The notes beneath the pieces were generated by a model. It did no database searches. It was not told the origin of the DNA and saw nothing but the letters and a program-made list of their open reading frames with translations. 61,849 nucleotides of DNA from Sulfobacillus sp. (lineage in GTDB: Bacteria > Bacillota > Sulfobacillia > Sulfobacillales > Sulfobacillaceae), in assembly GCA_027343695.1 (NCBI GenBank), contig DAHWKJ010000076.1, positions 1-61,849 of the forward strand. The letters are read 5' to 3'. Numbering within the stretch: position 1 is the stretch's first letter; every line of letters starts with the position of its first letter. Of the stretch, positions 55,520 through 61,849 are shown one piece after another. The position numbers and the translations under genes were made by a program.

Positions 55520-56407
55520 TTAGACCCGAAGAAAGCGACGCAACGCCACTAAACTAGCCAATCCCCCGACAAAAAATCCGCCGATCAGGGTGAACATCAA
55601 GACTTCGTGCATCACCGCGTGCAGTGACGCCAAGGGCCAGAAGGGCAACGCCGCCGCCGCAGCACCGGTTAGCCAACGATATCCCCCATCCACCACGCCA
55701 TCCGCGATCAGGGCCCCCAAGAGTCCTAATATGAGGCCCTCCAGCACAAACGGCCAACGAATAAACCAATCGGTCGCACCGACTAATTTCATCACCTGCA
55801 CTTCCCGGCGCCGCGCAAATACTGCCAACCGAATGGTATTGACGATGATAAACAACGTCGCCAGTCCCAGCAGTCCTTCGACCCCCCAGCCCACCCACTT
55901 TAAGATGGTGGACAGCTTGGTTAACCGATTCACGACTTGCCCCTCATAGACCACCGTCCGTACGATCGGTTGCTGTTTAAATTTTTTCGCCAACTGAGGA
56001 ATGTCTTGCGGATGGTACGTGAACACGTCATAGCCGTCAAATAACGGATTCGACTTCGCCATCAATTCGACTAAACCCCGCTGATTGGGAAATTCTTGTT
56101 TCAGGTTATTAGCCGCCTGCGCTTTCGTAAAGAAATCCATCTTACGCACATTCGGCCAATGTCGAGCCGTTTTGAGCAGCGCGTATTCCTGGGCGCGGGT
56201 CACCTTGGGATTTACAAAGACGCGCATCTCGACTTGACTTTGCAAGACGGACGTCACGTGGTTGACATTGGTCGTCACCACCAAGAAAAAAGACAGCACG
56301 AACATGGAAATCGCCACCGTGGATACCGACGCCAACGACATCCAGCTGTTACCGATGAGGTTGCGACCGGTTTCGCCCAGTACATATTTTAGGCCATTAA
56401 GATTCAT
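55520..56407 (-). CDS. ftsX: Cell-division ABC permease FtsX
   Basis: A 295-residue permease with four helices. Helix 1 is at about 22-44 (SVSTVAISMFVLSFFLVVTT), a large outside loop follows (about 50-160), then VGWGVEGLLGLATLFIIVNT, two more helices, and REVQVMKLVGATDWFIRWPF at the coupling helix. With FtsE it activates peptidoglycan hydrolases at the septum. The ATG at 56407 has GAGGAG 9 nt upstream. It overlaps the ftsE end by 11 bp. Confidence 0.95.
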   Translation of the reverse strand: MNLNGLKYVLGETGRNLIGNSWMSLASVSTVAISMFVLSFFLVVTTNVNHVTSVLQSQVEMRVFVNPKVTRAQEYALLKTARHWPNVRKMDFFTKAQAANNLKQEFPNQRGLVELMAKSNPLFDGYDVFTYHPQDIPQLAKKFKQQPIVRTVVYEGQVVNRLTKLSTILKWVGWGVEGLLGLATLFIIVNTIRLAVFARRREVQVMKLVGATDWFIRWPFVLEGLILGLLGALIADGVVDGGYRWLTGAAAAALPFWPLASLHAVMHEVLMFTLIGGFFVGGLASLVALRRFLRV

Positions 56408-57083
56408 AGCCATACTCTCCTCTAGCGTCGTCCCGGGATATTCGCCCCTGCTCAATCGCGACGACACGTCGCTGCATTTGGTTCACGATGTCTTTGGCGT
56501 GGGTCGCCATAATCACAGTCGCACCCCGTCGGTTAATTTCGACAAATAGTTTCATAATGTCACGTGACGTTTCCGGATCGAGATTTCCTGTGGGTTCATC
56601 CGCAATCACATAAATCGGGTTATTCACTAGAGCCCGCGCGATCCCCACACGCTGTTGCTCACCGCCCGACAACTGATGCGGAAAGTTGTCCCGTCGTCGA
56701 TTAAGACCCACCAGTTCCAATACCTGCGGCACCCGCTTATGGATGTCTCGAGACGATGCGCCGACCACTTCCATCGCAAATGCCACGTTGTGGTATACGT
56801 TTCGCTGCGGTAAGAGCTTCACATCTTGAAACACCACGCCCAACTGGCGTCGTAAGCGGGCTATTTGTCCACCCCGCAAGCTGGATAATTTAAATTGGTC
56901 GACGTAGACCTCACCGTGACTCGCCAATTCTTCCCGATACAGCAATCGGATCAAGGATGATTTCCCCGCGCCACTCGGCCCAACCACGAAGACAAACTCT
57001 CCACGACGGATAGTAAGCGAAGCATCCACCAGGCCATAGTGGCCGTTCGGGTACCGTTTGCTAACTTTATCCAATCGGATCAC
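56397..57083 (-). CDS. ftsE: Cell-division ABC ATPase FtsE
   Basis: A 228-residue ABC ATPase. Walker A FVVGPSGAGKSSLIRLL, Q-loop LGVVFQDVKLLPQRNVYHNV, signature LSGGEQQRVGIARALVNNP, Walker B VIADEPTGNLDPETS and H-loop VIMATHAKDIV. The GTG at 57083 with GAGGGG upstream matches the family N-terminus (VIRLDKVSKRYPNG); the frame stays open upstream to 57245 but without the family's sequence. Starts the ftsE-ftsX-ctpA group. Confidence 0.97.
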   Translation of the reverse strand: MIRLDKVSKRYPNGHYGLVDASLTIRRGEFVFVVGPSGAGKSSLIRLLYREELASHGEVYVDQFKLSSLRGGQIARLRRQLGVVFQDVKLLPQRNVYHNVAFAMEVVGASSRDIHKRVPQVLELVGLNRRRDNFPHQLSGGEQQRVGIARALVNNPIYVIADEPTGNLDPETSRDIMKLFVEINRRGATVIMATHAKDIVNQMQRRVVAIEQGRISRDDARGEYGYES

Positions 57084-57309
57084 AGGCACACCCCTCTTGA
57101 TAGCTTTTCTTTGGATATATTTCGACATGAATCGAGACAATCCTGCCGTTCCCGAAAAGTGGAAGGCGACACGAATACACCAGGCCCTTATCCTCACGAC
57201 TCCACCTGCGTCATGGCAACCGATACGACCGGTTTCAGCAAACAAAAGTTGGACAGGATTTGCAATCGGCGGACCTCTTCGACATAGCTAAGCCTCTTAA
57301 CTCGCATGC

Positions 57310-57315
57310 TATAAT
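57310..57315 (+). promoter_or_regulatory. -10 element before ccdA-like gene
   Basis: A perfect TATAAT 34 bp before the ATG in the 266-bp divergent space with ftsE. The expected -35 position (GCTAAG) is weak. Confidence 0.4.
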
Positions 57316-57349
57316 GCCACTAACCATGTGAGACGAGAGGAGCCCCTGG

Positions 57350-58060
57350 ATGCCATCGTTCGTCTCCCTAGGGATCGCGTTTTTAGCCGGTTTGGCTTCG
57401 GTGTTATCGCCTTGTGTGTTGCCTCTAATCCCGTCCTATCTCACCACCATGGCGGGAACCGCTTTGACGGCCGATGCGGTAATAAATCACCAGGTTCGCG
57501 GCCGGGTCATCCAGAATGCGTTGCTCTTTGTGTTGGGATTCTCGGTGATTCTCGTCGCAGCGGGCTTGACCGCGAGTTCTCTCGGACTGTTTGTATCCCA
57601 TCATCGACGACTCATCGCAGAATTAGGTGGTATTCTCATCATAATTTTTGGGTTAGAAATTAGTGGACTGATCGATATCGGCATTTTCAAACGCGACCTC
57701 CACGTGGGCGTGCATCGCTCTCGACAATGGTCCTCCTTAGTTATGGGTTTAGTGTTTGCGGCGGGATGGACTCCGTGCGTGGGACCAATCTTAGCGAGTG
57801 TCTTGATTATGGCAGCCGATTCCCACACGGTTTGGTCAGGAGCGGCGCTGCTAACGAGTTACGCCATAGGACTTGCGGTGCCGTTTATCGCATTGGCAGT
57901 GTTTTTGGGTCAAGCCACCCGCTGGGTTCGTCAGCTTGGACGGTACCTCCCCTGGATCGAACGGATCTCGGGAGGGCTCTTGGTGATACTCGGGGTATTG
58001 CTCCTTACCGGATGGTTTGATCTCATCCCGAATCTGGTCACCAGCAACCTGGCATGGTAG
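57350..58060 (+). CDS. ccdA: CcdA/DsbD-like thiol transporter
   Basis: A 236-residue protein with six helices. The two redox cysteines are in helix 1 (ASVLSPCVLPLIPSYLTTM) and helix 4 (VFAAGWTPCVGPILASVLI), each followed by Pro as in CcdA. It carries reducing power from cytoplasmic thioredoxin across the membrane, serving cytochrome c maturation or disulfide reduction. GAGAGGAG precedes the ATG by 7 nt. No cytochrome c or thioredoxin-like partner lies beside it; the next gene, convergent, encodes an exported lipoprotein. Confidence 0.94.
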   Translation: MPSFVSLGIAFLAGLASVLSPCVLPLIPSYLTTMAGTALTADAVINHQVRGRVIQNALLFVLGFSVILVAAGLTASSLGLFVSHHRRLIAELGGILIIIFGLEISGLIDIGIFKRDLHVGVHRSRQWSSLVMGLVFAAGWTPCVGPILASVLIMAADSHTVWSGAALLTSYAIGLAVPFIALAVFLGQATRWVRQLGRYLPWIERISGGLLVILGVLLLTGWFDLIPNLVTSNLAW

Positions 58061-58126
58061 GCGACAAGACTCCCACCACGACCTAAGGTTTTATTGTACG
58101 CCAAGAACCCGTGCCTGTAAATCAAA

Positions 58127-58161
58127 ATCTCCCCACTCACAATCGATGTGGGTGGGGAGAT
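58127..58161 (-). terminator. Intrinsic terminator of the lipoprotein gene
   Basis: ATCTCCCCAC (58127-58136) pairs with GTGGGGAGAT (58152-58161). On the minus strand the stem is followed by TTTGATTT, a fair T tract, 12 bp after the lipoprotein stop. It may also stop the convergent ccdA transcript. Confidence 0.75.
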
Positions 58162-58172
58162 CTACCCGCCTA

Positions 58173-58811
58173 CTAACCGCCCCAACCGGATCCACCCGCA
58201 CTTGACGAGGAGGTCGGACTCGTGGATGAACCATTGCTGCCGGAGGTAGAGGTAGCGGATCCCGTAGCCAGGGATGGAGTGGCAACCCACCAGGTGCCGA
58301 GTAGCCCTTGTCCGTTAGCTTGACCCGCCTTTGAGTCTCCCGAATAAAGATAGAGCGGATGTCCGTTATACTCAACCTGATTCCCATGGGAATCAGAGAC
58401 CACACTGACTGTACCGGTCACCGCAGCGGATCCGGTCACGTTGGTCGACGCGCCTAACAGCGGATGCCATAGGGCACTACAAGACCCGTTGCAATGAGAC
58501 ACCCCGGGAGAATCCTTAGTAAAGTAATATAGGGTATACCCCTTAGAATCTTGGAGAACATTTTCGGTTTTGCCCCGTACCGTCGCGGATCCGACTCGTA
58601 TCGAATTGGTGACGTTCGTCCCCTTGACCGTAGAAGCGGTAGGTGAAGGAGAAGCGCTGGTGTTGCCACCGCCTCCATAGGATCCCGTGCTTCCGGTTGC
58701 CGCCGTAGTGCCACACCCGGCTATCACCAGGGCCAGGCCCACGCTTCCCATGAAGATCCCTAAACTTTTCCGAGATGACCCGATACGATGCGCTTGTGAC
58801 CGATATGGCAT
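58173..58811 (-). CDS. Lipoprotein with secreted repeats (PF03640-like)
   Basis: A 212-residue exported lipoprotein. The signal helix ends in the lipobox VIAGC. A Gly/Ser/Thr linker follows, then two secreted-repeat units with the D-x-x-G-x-x-L-Y pattern: LQDSKGYTLYYFTKDSPG with CNGSCSALWHP, and QVEYNGHPLYLYSGDSKAGQ ending GTWWVATP. The tail is low-complexity Gly/Ser/Thr. The family is of unknown function, often extracytoplasmic near redox proteins in acidophiles and actinobacteria. AGGAGGG lies before ATG 58811. Confidence 0.88.
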   Translation of the reverse strand: MPYRSQAHRIGSSRKSLGIFMGSVGLALVIAGCGTTAATGSTGSYGGGGNTSASPSPTASTVKGTNVTNSIRVGSATVRGKTENVLQDSKGYTLYYFTKDSPGVSHCNGSCSALWHPLLGASTNVTGSAAVTGTVSVVSDSHGNQVEYNGHPLYLYSGDSKAGQANGQGLLGTWWVATPSLATGSATSTSGSNGSSTSPTSSSSAGGSGWGG

Positions 58812-58905
58812 ATGGTTAACCCTCCTCATCCAATAAAAAGTCTCCGGCCGACTCTATGCAATGCGTGCGCATTCTAAACGCCCACGCCCGTTTCAGGAAA
58901 GAAGC

Positions 58906-58976
58906 GCCCATTGTGCTTAAGGGAGAGATTCTTAAACGGCCAGGGCAGTCCCGCGGCCTTTTCGGACACAATGGGC
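58906..58976. repeat. 10-bp inverted repeat, 51-nt spacer
   Basis: GCCCATTGTG (58906-58915) and CACAATGGGC (58967-58976) are perfect inverted copies in the 291-bp gap upstream of the lipoprotein gene. The loop has CTTAAGGGAG and TTCTTAAAC. It may be an RNA structure in the lipoprotein leader or the end of the upstream small-gene transcript. Nothing else supported lies in this gap. Confidence 0.35.
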
Positions 58977-59102
58977 ACAACATCGAATGGCTCTCTACTA
59001 GGTACAACGTAAAGGATCTCGACTTTGGATCACCCCGCCACTATTTTCTAGGGTGTCCTGGGAGACTAGGAGAGGAGGTCAATCCAACACCCGGCGGTAT
59101 CT

Positions 59103-59270
59103 TTACCCCACTCGACTGTGGGGACTCTTGGGGGTTTTGGCCTCACGATGAACCTGATGGAGAATCCGTAGCGCCTCTCCCACCCGTTGAGGTTGACCTA
59201 ATATTTCTGTAAAAATTGCCACTGCGCGTAAAGCCTGGTGACGACTGGGACCGAGGCGTCGATTATCCAT
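59103..59270 (-). CDS. 55-residue helical partner of the RHH-like protein
   Basis: ATG at 59270 overlaps the end of the RHH-like gene by 8 bp in another frame and runs 55 codons to TAA at 59103. The product is basic and helical: it starts MDNRRLGPSRHQALRAVAIF and continues with GQPQRVGEALRILHQVHRE. No cysteine, signal or membrane segment. The overlap implies translational coupling. The family is unknown. Size and arrangement resemble a toxin-antitoxin or paired-regulator unit, but no toxin fold is recognisable. Confidence 0.55.
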   Translation of the reverse strand: MDNRRLGPSRHQALRAVAIFTEILGQPQRVGEALRILHQVHREAKTPKSPHSRVG

Positions 59271-59454
59271 GACGGATCACCTCCCCAGGAACCCGGTCGG
59301 ACATGCTTGCTTGATTCGCAAGCGCTTGGTCTAGGAGGACCCGAAGCACTGCGGATGGACGTTGGTGGGATTTTTCGGCTAATGCCCGAATTTGCTGTAT
59401 TTGACGACGAAAGACTCGATATTCCGCATGGCACAAATCTTGGGGTTGTTTCAT
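59263..59454 (-). CDS. Ribbon-helix-helix-like small DNA-binding protein
   Basis: The product has 63 residues. It has a short polar N-terminus, then QIQQIRALAEKSHQRPSAVL and RVLLDQALANQ, the helix A - turn - helix B pattern of CopG/Arc/MetJ-like RHH regulators and antitoxins. AAGGAGG lies 8 nt before the ATG, an excellent ribosome binding site that supports real expression. It is coupled to the 55-codon gene downstream. Confidence 0.6.
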   Translation of the reverse strand: MKQPQDLCHAEYRVFRRQIQQIRALAEKSHQRPSAVLRVLLDQALANQASMSDRVPGEVIRHG

Positions 59455-59767
59455 AGGGATCGCCTCCTTATCCTCTATGTTAAAGCCTGCCCATTACGAA
59501 ATTATTACACACCACTGAGGCTTAGCTTAAAAGATCCTGGCAATGCCTGAAGGACTACATGGTTAGTCCTTCTTAAAACCGGCATGACACCGCACATGGG
59601 ATCGACCATCTCAATTCCATTACCTGGACGTCCAGGGTAGATCGTTTGATCAAGAGGACGGCCCAGGCTTTTGGTAGAGGGGCTTCGCACCCACACCGCA
59701 TACGCTGGTGGGTTTAGCCGTTTTCTCCTTCGATAAACCGAGACAACGCTTCATACATCGCAACCCA
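59455..59767. other. Gap with no recognised feature
   Basis: A 313-bp space between the RHH-like gene and the minus-strand DMT permease. I see only a short ORF (59505-59696, minus) without ribosome binding site or motif. A promoter for the RHH pair should lie at its left side, but no clear hexamers were found. Confidence 0.4.
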
Positions 59768-60676
59768 TCAATTGTTAGCGCGTCGTGGTCTGACGCGATT
59801 CTGACCGCGAAGGGCTAAGTATACTCCCGCTCCGATGAGAAAAGCTCCGCACCAAAACGGCCACTCAAAGCGTTCGCCGAGCCAGAACCAACCCAGGATG
59901 CCGCCCACGACCGGCTGAAAAAATAGATAGAGCCCTCCAGTTCCCGCCTCCACGCGTTTCAGGCCCAGGTTCCATAAGAAAAATGCCAAAGCGGTAGACA
60001 CCAGGCCGAGATAACCCACATACCCTATGAAACGTGGTTGGGCGTTTAAAATATCAATTAAGTGACGCCATGACATCTGAGAAAAGGCCAAAGGCGTCAT
60101 CAGGACAAAGGCGACGGCCATCGCGTATGAGGTCACGGCTAGAGCTGAATAGGACGTGGGTAAGGTCTTAACCAACACCGACATCCACGCCCAACTGAGA
60201 GCCGCAATGGCTAAAATCATCTCTCCCAATCGGACATGAGGAGTATAAACACCCATCCCAACCATGAGCACGACGCCCAACGTCGCCAAAAGAATCGCCC
60301 CAACTTTGGAACCGGTAATGCGCTCTCGCAAAAGAAGATACGCAAAAATTACCATAAAGGCTGGCGTTCCGGCGGTAATCAAAGACCCTAACTGTGCCGT
60401 CGCCAGTTTAGTGCCGATAAATTGAGCAGAGATAGATATTCCATAACCGACAATGCCGATTTGAGCTATTCGAAACCAGTCTCGCCGTGCAATACGCCAA
60501 GACACTTCCATACATAAGGCGCCTATAAGCAATGCCCCTAAGGCCACGCCATAGCGTAACCACACCAGCATCAGGGGTGGAATGACCGTCAGCACGATCT
60601 TACTCACCACGTACATGCTCCCCCAAATTGCTGCAGCCATCGAAAGCCATAGGGCACCCCAACCCGGGCTGTTCAC
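59768..60676 (-). CDS. DMT-superfamily (EamA) permease
   Basis: The product has 302 residues, ten helices, two EamA repeats: MAAAIWGSMYVVSKIVLTVI at the N-terminus, TAGTPAFMVIFAYLLLRERI, and GLYLFFQPVVGGILGWFWLGER in the second half. A basic tail (RGQNRVRPRRANN) ends it. The substrate is unknown. Distinct from the permease at 25 kb. Divergent from ispH. Confidence 0.88.
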   Translation of the reverse strand: MNSPGWGALWLSMAAAIWGSMYVVSKIVLTVIPPLMLVWLRYGVALGALLIGALCMEVSWRIARRDWFRIAQIGIVGYGISISAQFIGTKLATAQLGSLITAGTPAFMVIFAYLLLRERITGSKVGAILLATLGVVLMVGMGVYTPHVRLGEMILAIAALSWAWMSVLVKTLPTSYSALAVTSYAMAVAFVLMTPLAFSQMSWRHLIDILNAQPRFIGYVGYLGLVSTALAFFLWNLGLKRVEAGTGGLYLFFQPVVGGILGWFWLGERFEWPFWCGAFLIGAGVYLALRGQNRVRPRRANN

Positions 60677-60706
60677 CGACGCCGTCCCCCTATTTACCGC
60701 TCGTGT

Positions 60707-60712
60707 TAAAAT
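60707..60712 (+). promoter_or_regulatory. Extended -10 promoter of ispH
   Basis: TGT-TAAAAT reads as an extended -10 (TGN-TAAAAT), 52 bp upstream of the ispH ATG and within the 88-bp divergent space. No good -35 is seen, which is tolerable for extended -10 promoters. Confidence 0.45.
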
Positions 60713-60764
60713 GATAGCATCAAGGCACCGCGCTTAGGAGATTTTTGAGAGGAGTCTGTAACCG

Positions 60765-61661
60765 ATGGAAGTGTTAAAGGTTCATCCCCGTGGATATTGT
60801 TATGGCGTGGTCGATGCGATTACGCTAGCAAAAAAGATTGCTCGGGACCCCGAGGTCCCGCGCCCTATTTTTATCTTGGGGCAAATCGTGCATAACCGGC
60901 ACACGGTGCTAGAGCTTGAAGAGTTCGGGATTAAGACGCTTGATGGAGGGTTACGGATCGAATTGCTCGATCAGGTGCCGGACGGCTCCACCGTGATCTT
61001 TACAGCCCACGGCATATCTCCAGCCGTAAAGGCCAAAGCCGAAGCTCGCGGTCTCCGTTGCTATGACGCCACCTGTCCCGATGTGACCAAAACCCATACG
61101 TTAATCAAAGAGAAGATTACGGAGGGATTCGCGATTATCTACATTGGTACTAAAGGGCATCCCGAACCTGAGGGCGCCATGGGCGAAGCACCCCCAGCCA
61201 AGGTCGCGTTGGTCACCACCATCGATGATATCGACAGTCTCCCGTTTAAATCCGATGAGCCCATAGCGATCATGACCCAAACAACGCTGAGCCAGTGGGA
61301 CACTCAAAATATTATCGAGGAACTCCTCAAGAAATATCCCGACGCCGAGGTTCACAATGAGATTTGCATGGCGACTCAATTGCGCCAAGAGGCAGCAGTA
61401 AAAATCGCCGAAGAGGTCGATATGGTCGTCGTCGTGGGTGATCGGCGGAGCAACAACTCCAATCGTCTGGTCGAAGTGGTCGAAAAGATATCTCACAAGC
61501 CGTCCGTGCGTGTCGAAAGCGTCGATGACCTGCGGCGCGAATGGTTCGACGGATTTCAACGGATTGCCGTTACGGCGGGCTCGTCGACTCCGAGCCCCAT
61601 CACACGAGCTGTCATTCAGCAGCTAGAAGCATGGGGCAAAACGTACCAAGAGCATCCCTAA
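60765..61661 (+). CDS. ispH: 4-hydroxy-3-methylbut-2-enyl diphosphate reductase
   Basis: Last step of the MEP pathway, making IPP and DMAPP. The 298-residue protein has the three 4Fe-4S ligands in HPRGYCYGVVDA, YDATCPDVTKTH and HNEICMATQLR. His residues of the substrate site are in LGQIVHNRHTVLEL, FTAHGISPAV and GTKGHPEPEGAMG, and SSTPSP lies near the end. GAGAGGAG precedes the ATG. It supplies substrate for the polyprenyl synthase encoded elsewhere in the window. Confidence 0.97.
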   Translation: MEVLKVHPRGYCYGVVDAITLAKKIARDPEVPRPIFILGQIVHNRHTVLELEEFGIKTLDGGLRIELLDQVPDGSTVIFTAHGISPAVKAKAEARGLRCYDATCPDVTKTHTLIKEKITEGFAIIYIGTKGHPEPEGAMGEAPPAKVALVTTIDDIDSLPFKSDEPIAIMTQTTLSQWDTQNIIEELLKKYPDAEVHNEICMATQLRQEAAVKIAEEVDMVVVVGDRRSNNSNRLVEVVEKISHKPSVRVESVDDLRREWFDGFQRIAVTAGSSTPSPITRAVIQQLEAWGKTYQEHP

Positions 61662-61695
61662 TGTCTCACACTGCCAAGCTCCACAGAAGAAAAAG

Positions 61696-61720
61696 CACCC
61701 CCCTCCGACGGAGGGGGGTG
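61696..61720 (-). terminator. rRNA operon terminator, shared with ispH
   Basis: An 11-bp stem CACCCCCCTCC / GGAGGGGGGTG with GAC loop. On the minus strand it is followed by CTTTTTCTTCTG, so it ends the 5S transcript, 12 bp after the gene. On the plus strand it lies 35 bp after ispH without a T tract, but may still act. Confidence 0.85.
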
Positions 61721-61731
61721 GTACAAAAGAG

Positions 61732-61849
61732 TGTCGGCACGGCCTGCGTCTCCCGGATCCCTACGGACCCAGTAACAGCAGCGTACGGGAGGGGGACGAC
61801 CGTGTTCGGGATGGGAACGGGTCAACACTCCCGGCGCAACGCACCGACA
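61732..61849 (-). rRNA. rrf: 5S ribosomal RNA
   Basis: The minus strand has the conserved 5S loop CCCGTTCCCATCCCGAACAC, loop E / helix IV region GGGATCCGGGAGACGCAGGCC-like sequence, and complementary ends (TGTCGG at 61849-61844 with CCGACA at 61737-61732). Length 118 nt, so apparently complete and ending at the window edge. The 16S and 23S genes would lie to the right. It converges on ispH. Confidence 0.95.

Noticed and set aside
58816..59007. 63-codon minus-strand ORF with CPLC upstream of the lipoprotein
   Set aside because: No ribosome binding site, it ends in the lipoprotein's own ribosome binding region, and it contains the inverted repeat. More likely leader RNA.
1..61849. CRISPR arrays and tRNA genes
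   Set aside because: No regularly spaced 20-40-bp repeats with unique spacers and no tRNA T-loop/anticodon pattern were found on reading. The 23-bp TGGC array is too short and divergent to be CRISPR.

Overview
The window reads as a chromosomal segment of a Gram-positive, low-to-mid-GC-lineage bacterium (Bacillota). The evidence is a glmS ribozyme ahead of glmS, the cdaA-cdaR-glmM-glmS order, a rapZ-yvcK-whiA block, Rex, ftsEX next to an S41 protease, and strong AGGAGG ribosome binding sites with many GTG and TTG starts. The base composition and a complete 14-subunit complex I fit a Sulfobacillus-like acidophile. That placement is my inference from memory of such genomes; no search was run.

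Left part (1 to about 17.9 kb) is accessory and eroded. It starts with an array of TGGC motifs spaced 23-24 bp, probably the end of an IS21-type element, running into the 3' end of an ArsR-type regulator. That regulator is divergent from an MFS exporter with an inverted-repeat operator between them. Next come gene remnants, a nitronate-monooxygenase-like flavoprotein, and a four-gene unit of two secreted PepSY-like proteins with a response regulator and an atypical histidine kinase. Then follow a GT-C type membrane protein and a run of small P-loop, hydrolase, aminoglycoside-phosphotransferase-like and GNAT genes mixed with an IS3-type transposase scrap and a frameshifted beta-lactamase-fold gene.

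The middle (17.9 to 27.4 kb) holds cdaA-cdaR-glmM-[glmS ribozyme]-glmS on the minus strand. This unit joins c-di-AMP synthesis to UDP-GlcNAc precursor supply, with the self-cleaving ribozyme between glmM and glmS. Then come a UbiB-like kinase on the plus strand and a minus-strand unit of polyprenyl diphosphate synthase, rex and a DMT permease. From 27.6 to 41.3 kb lies an uninterrupted nuoABCDEFGHIJKLMN operon on the minus strand, with junctions mostly overlapping or tightly spaced. Polyprenyl (quinone side chain) synthesis, NADH-sensing Rex and complex I side by side form a respiratory neighbourhood.

The right part (41.4 to 61.8 kb) carries rapZ-yvcK-whiA, a divergent 6-phosphofructokinase with unusual active-site residues, a 19-bp hairpin before a small membrane protein, a HAD phosphatase and a four-helix membrane protein. 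The uvrB-uvrA-uvrC repair genes follow, then ctpA, ftsX and ftsE (division and cell-wall hydrolysis), a CcdA-like protein and a secreted-repeat lipoprotein. A pair of overlapping tiny genes (ribbon-helix-helix-like protein plus a 55-residue partner), a second DMT permease and ispH come next. The window ends in a minus-strand 5S rRNA whose terminator lies between it and the convergent ispH.

No CRISPR array, tRNA or clear phage gene set was seen. The best observations are the glmS ribozyme in its four-gene context, the histidine kinase lacking the acidic residue after its phospho-acceptor His, the PFK with Mg-ligand and loop substitutions, the phased TGGC array at the left edge, and the unlisted RHH gene pair near 59.2 kb.
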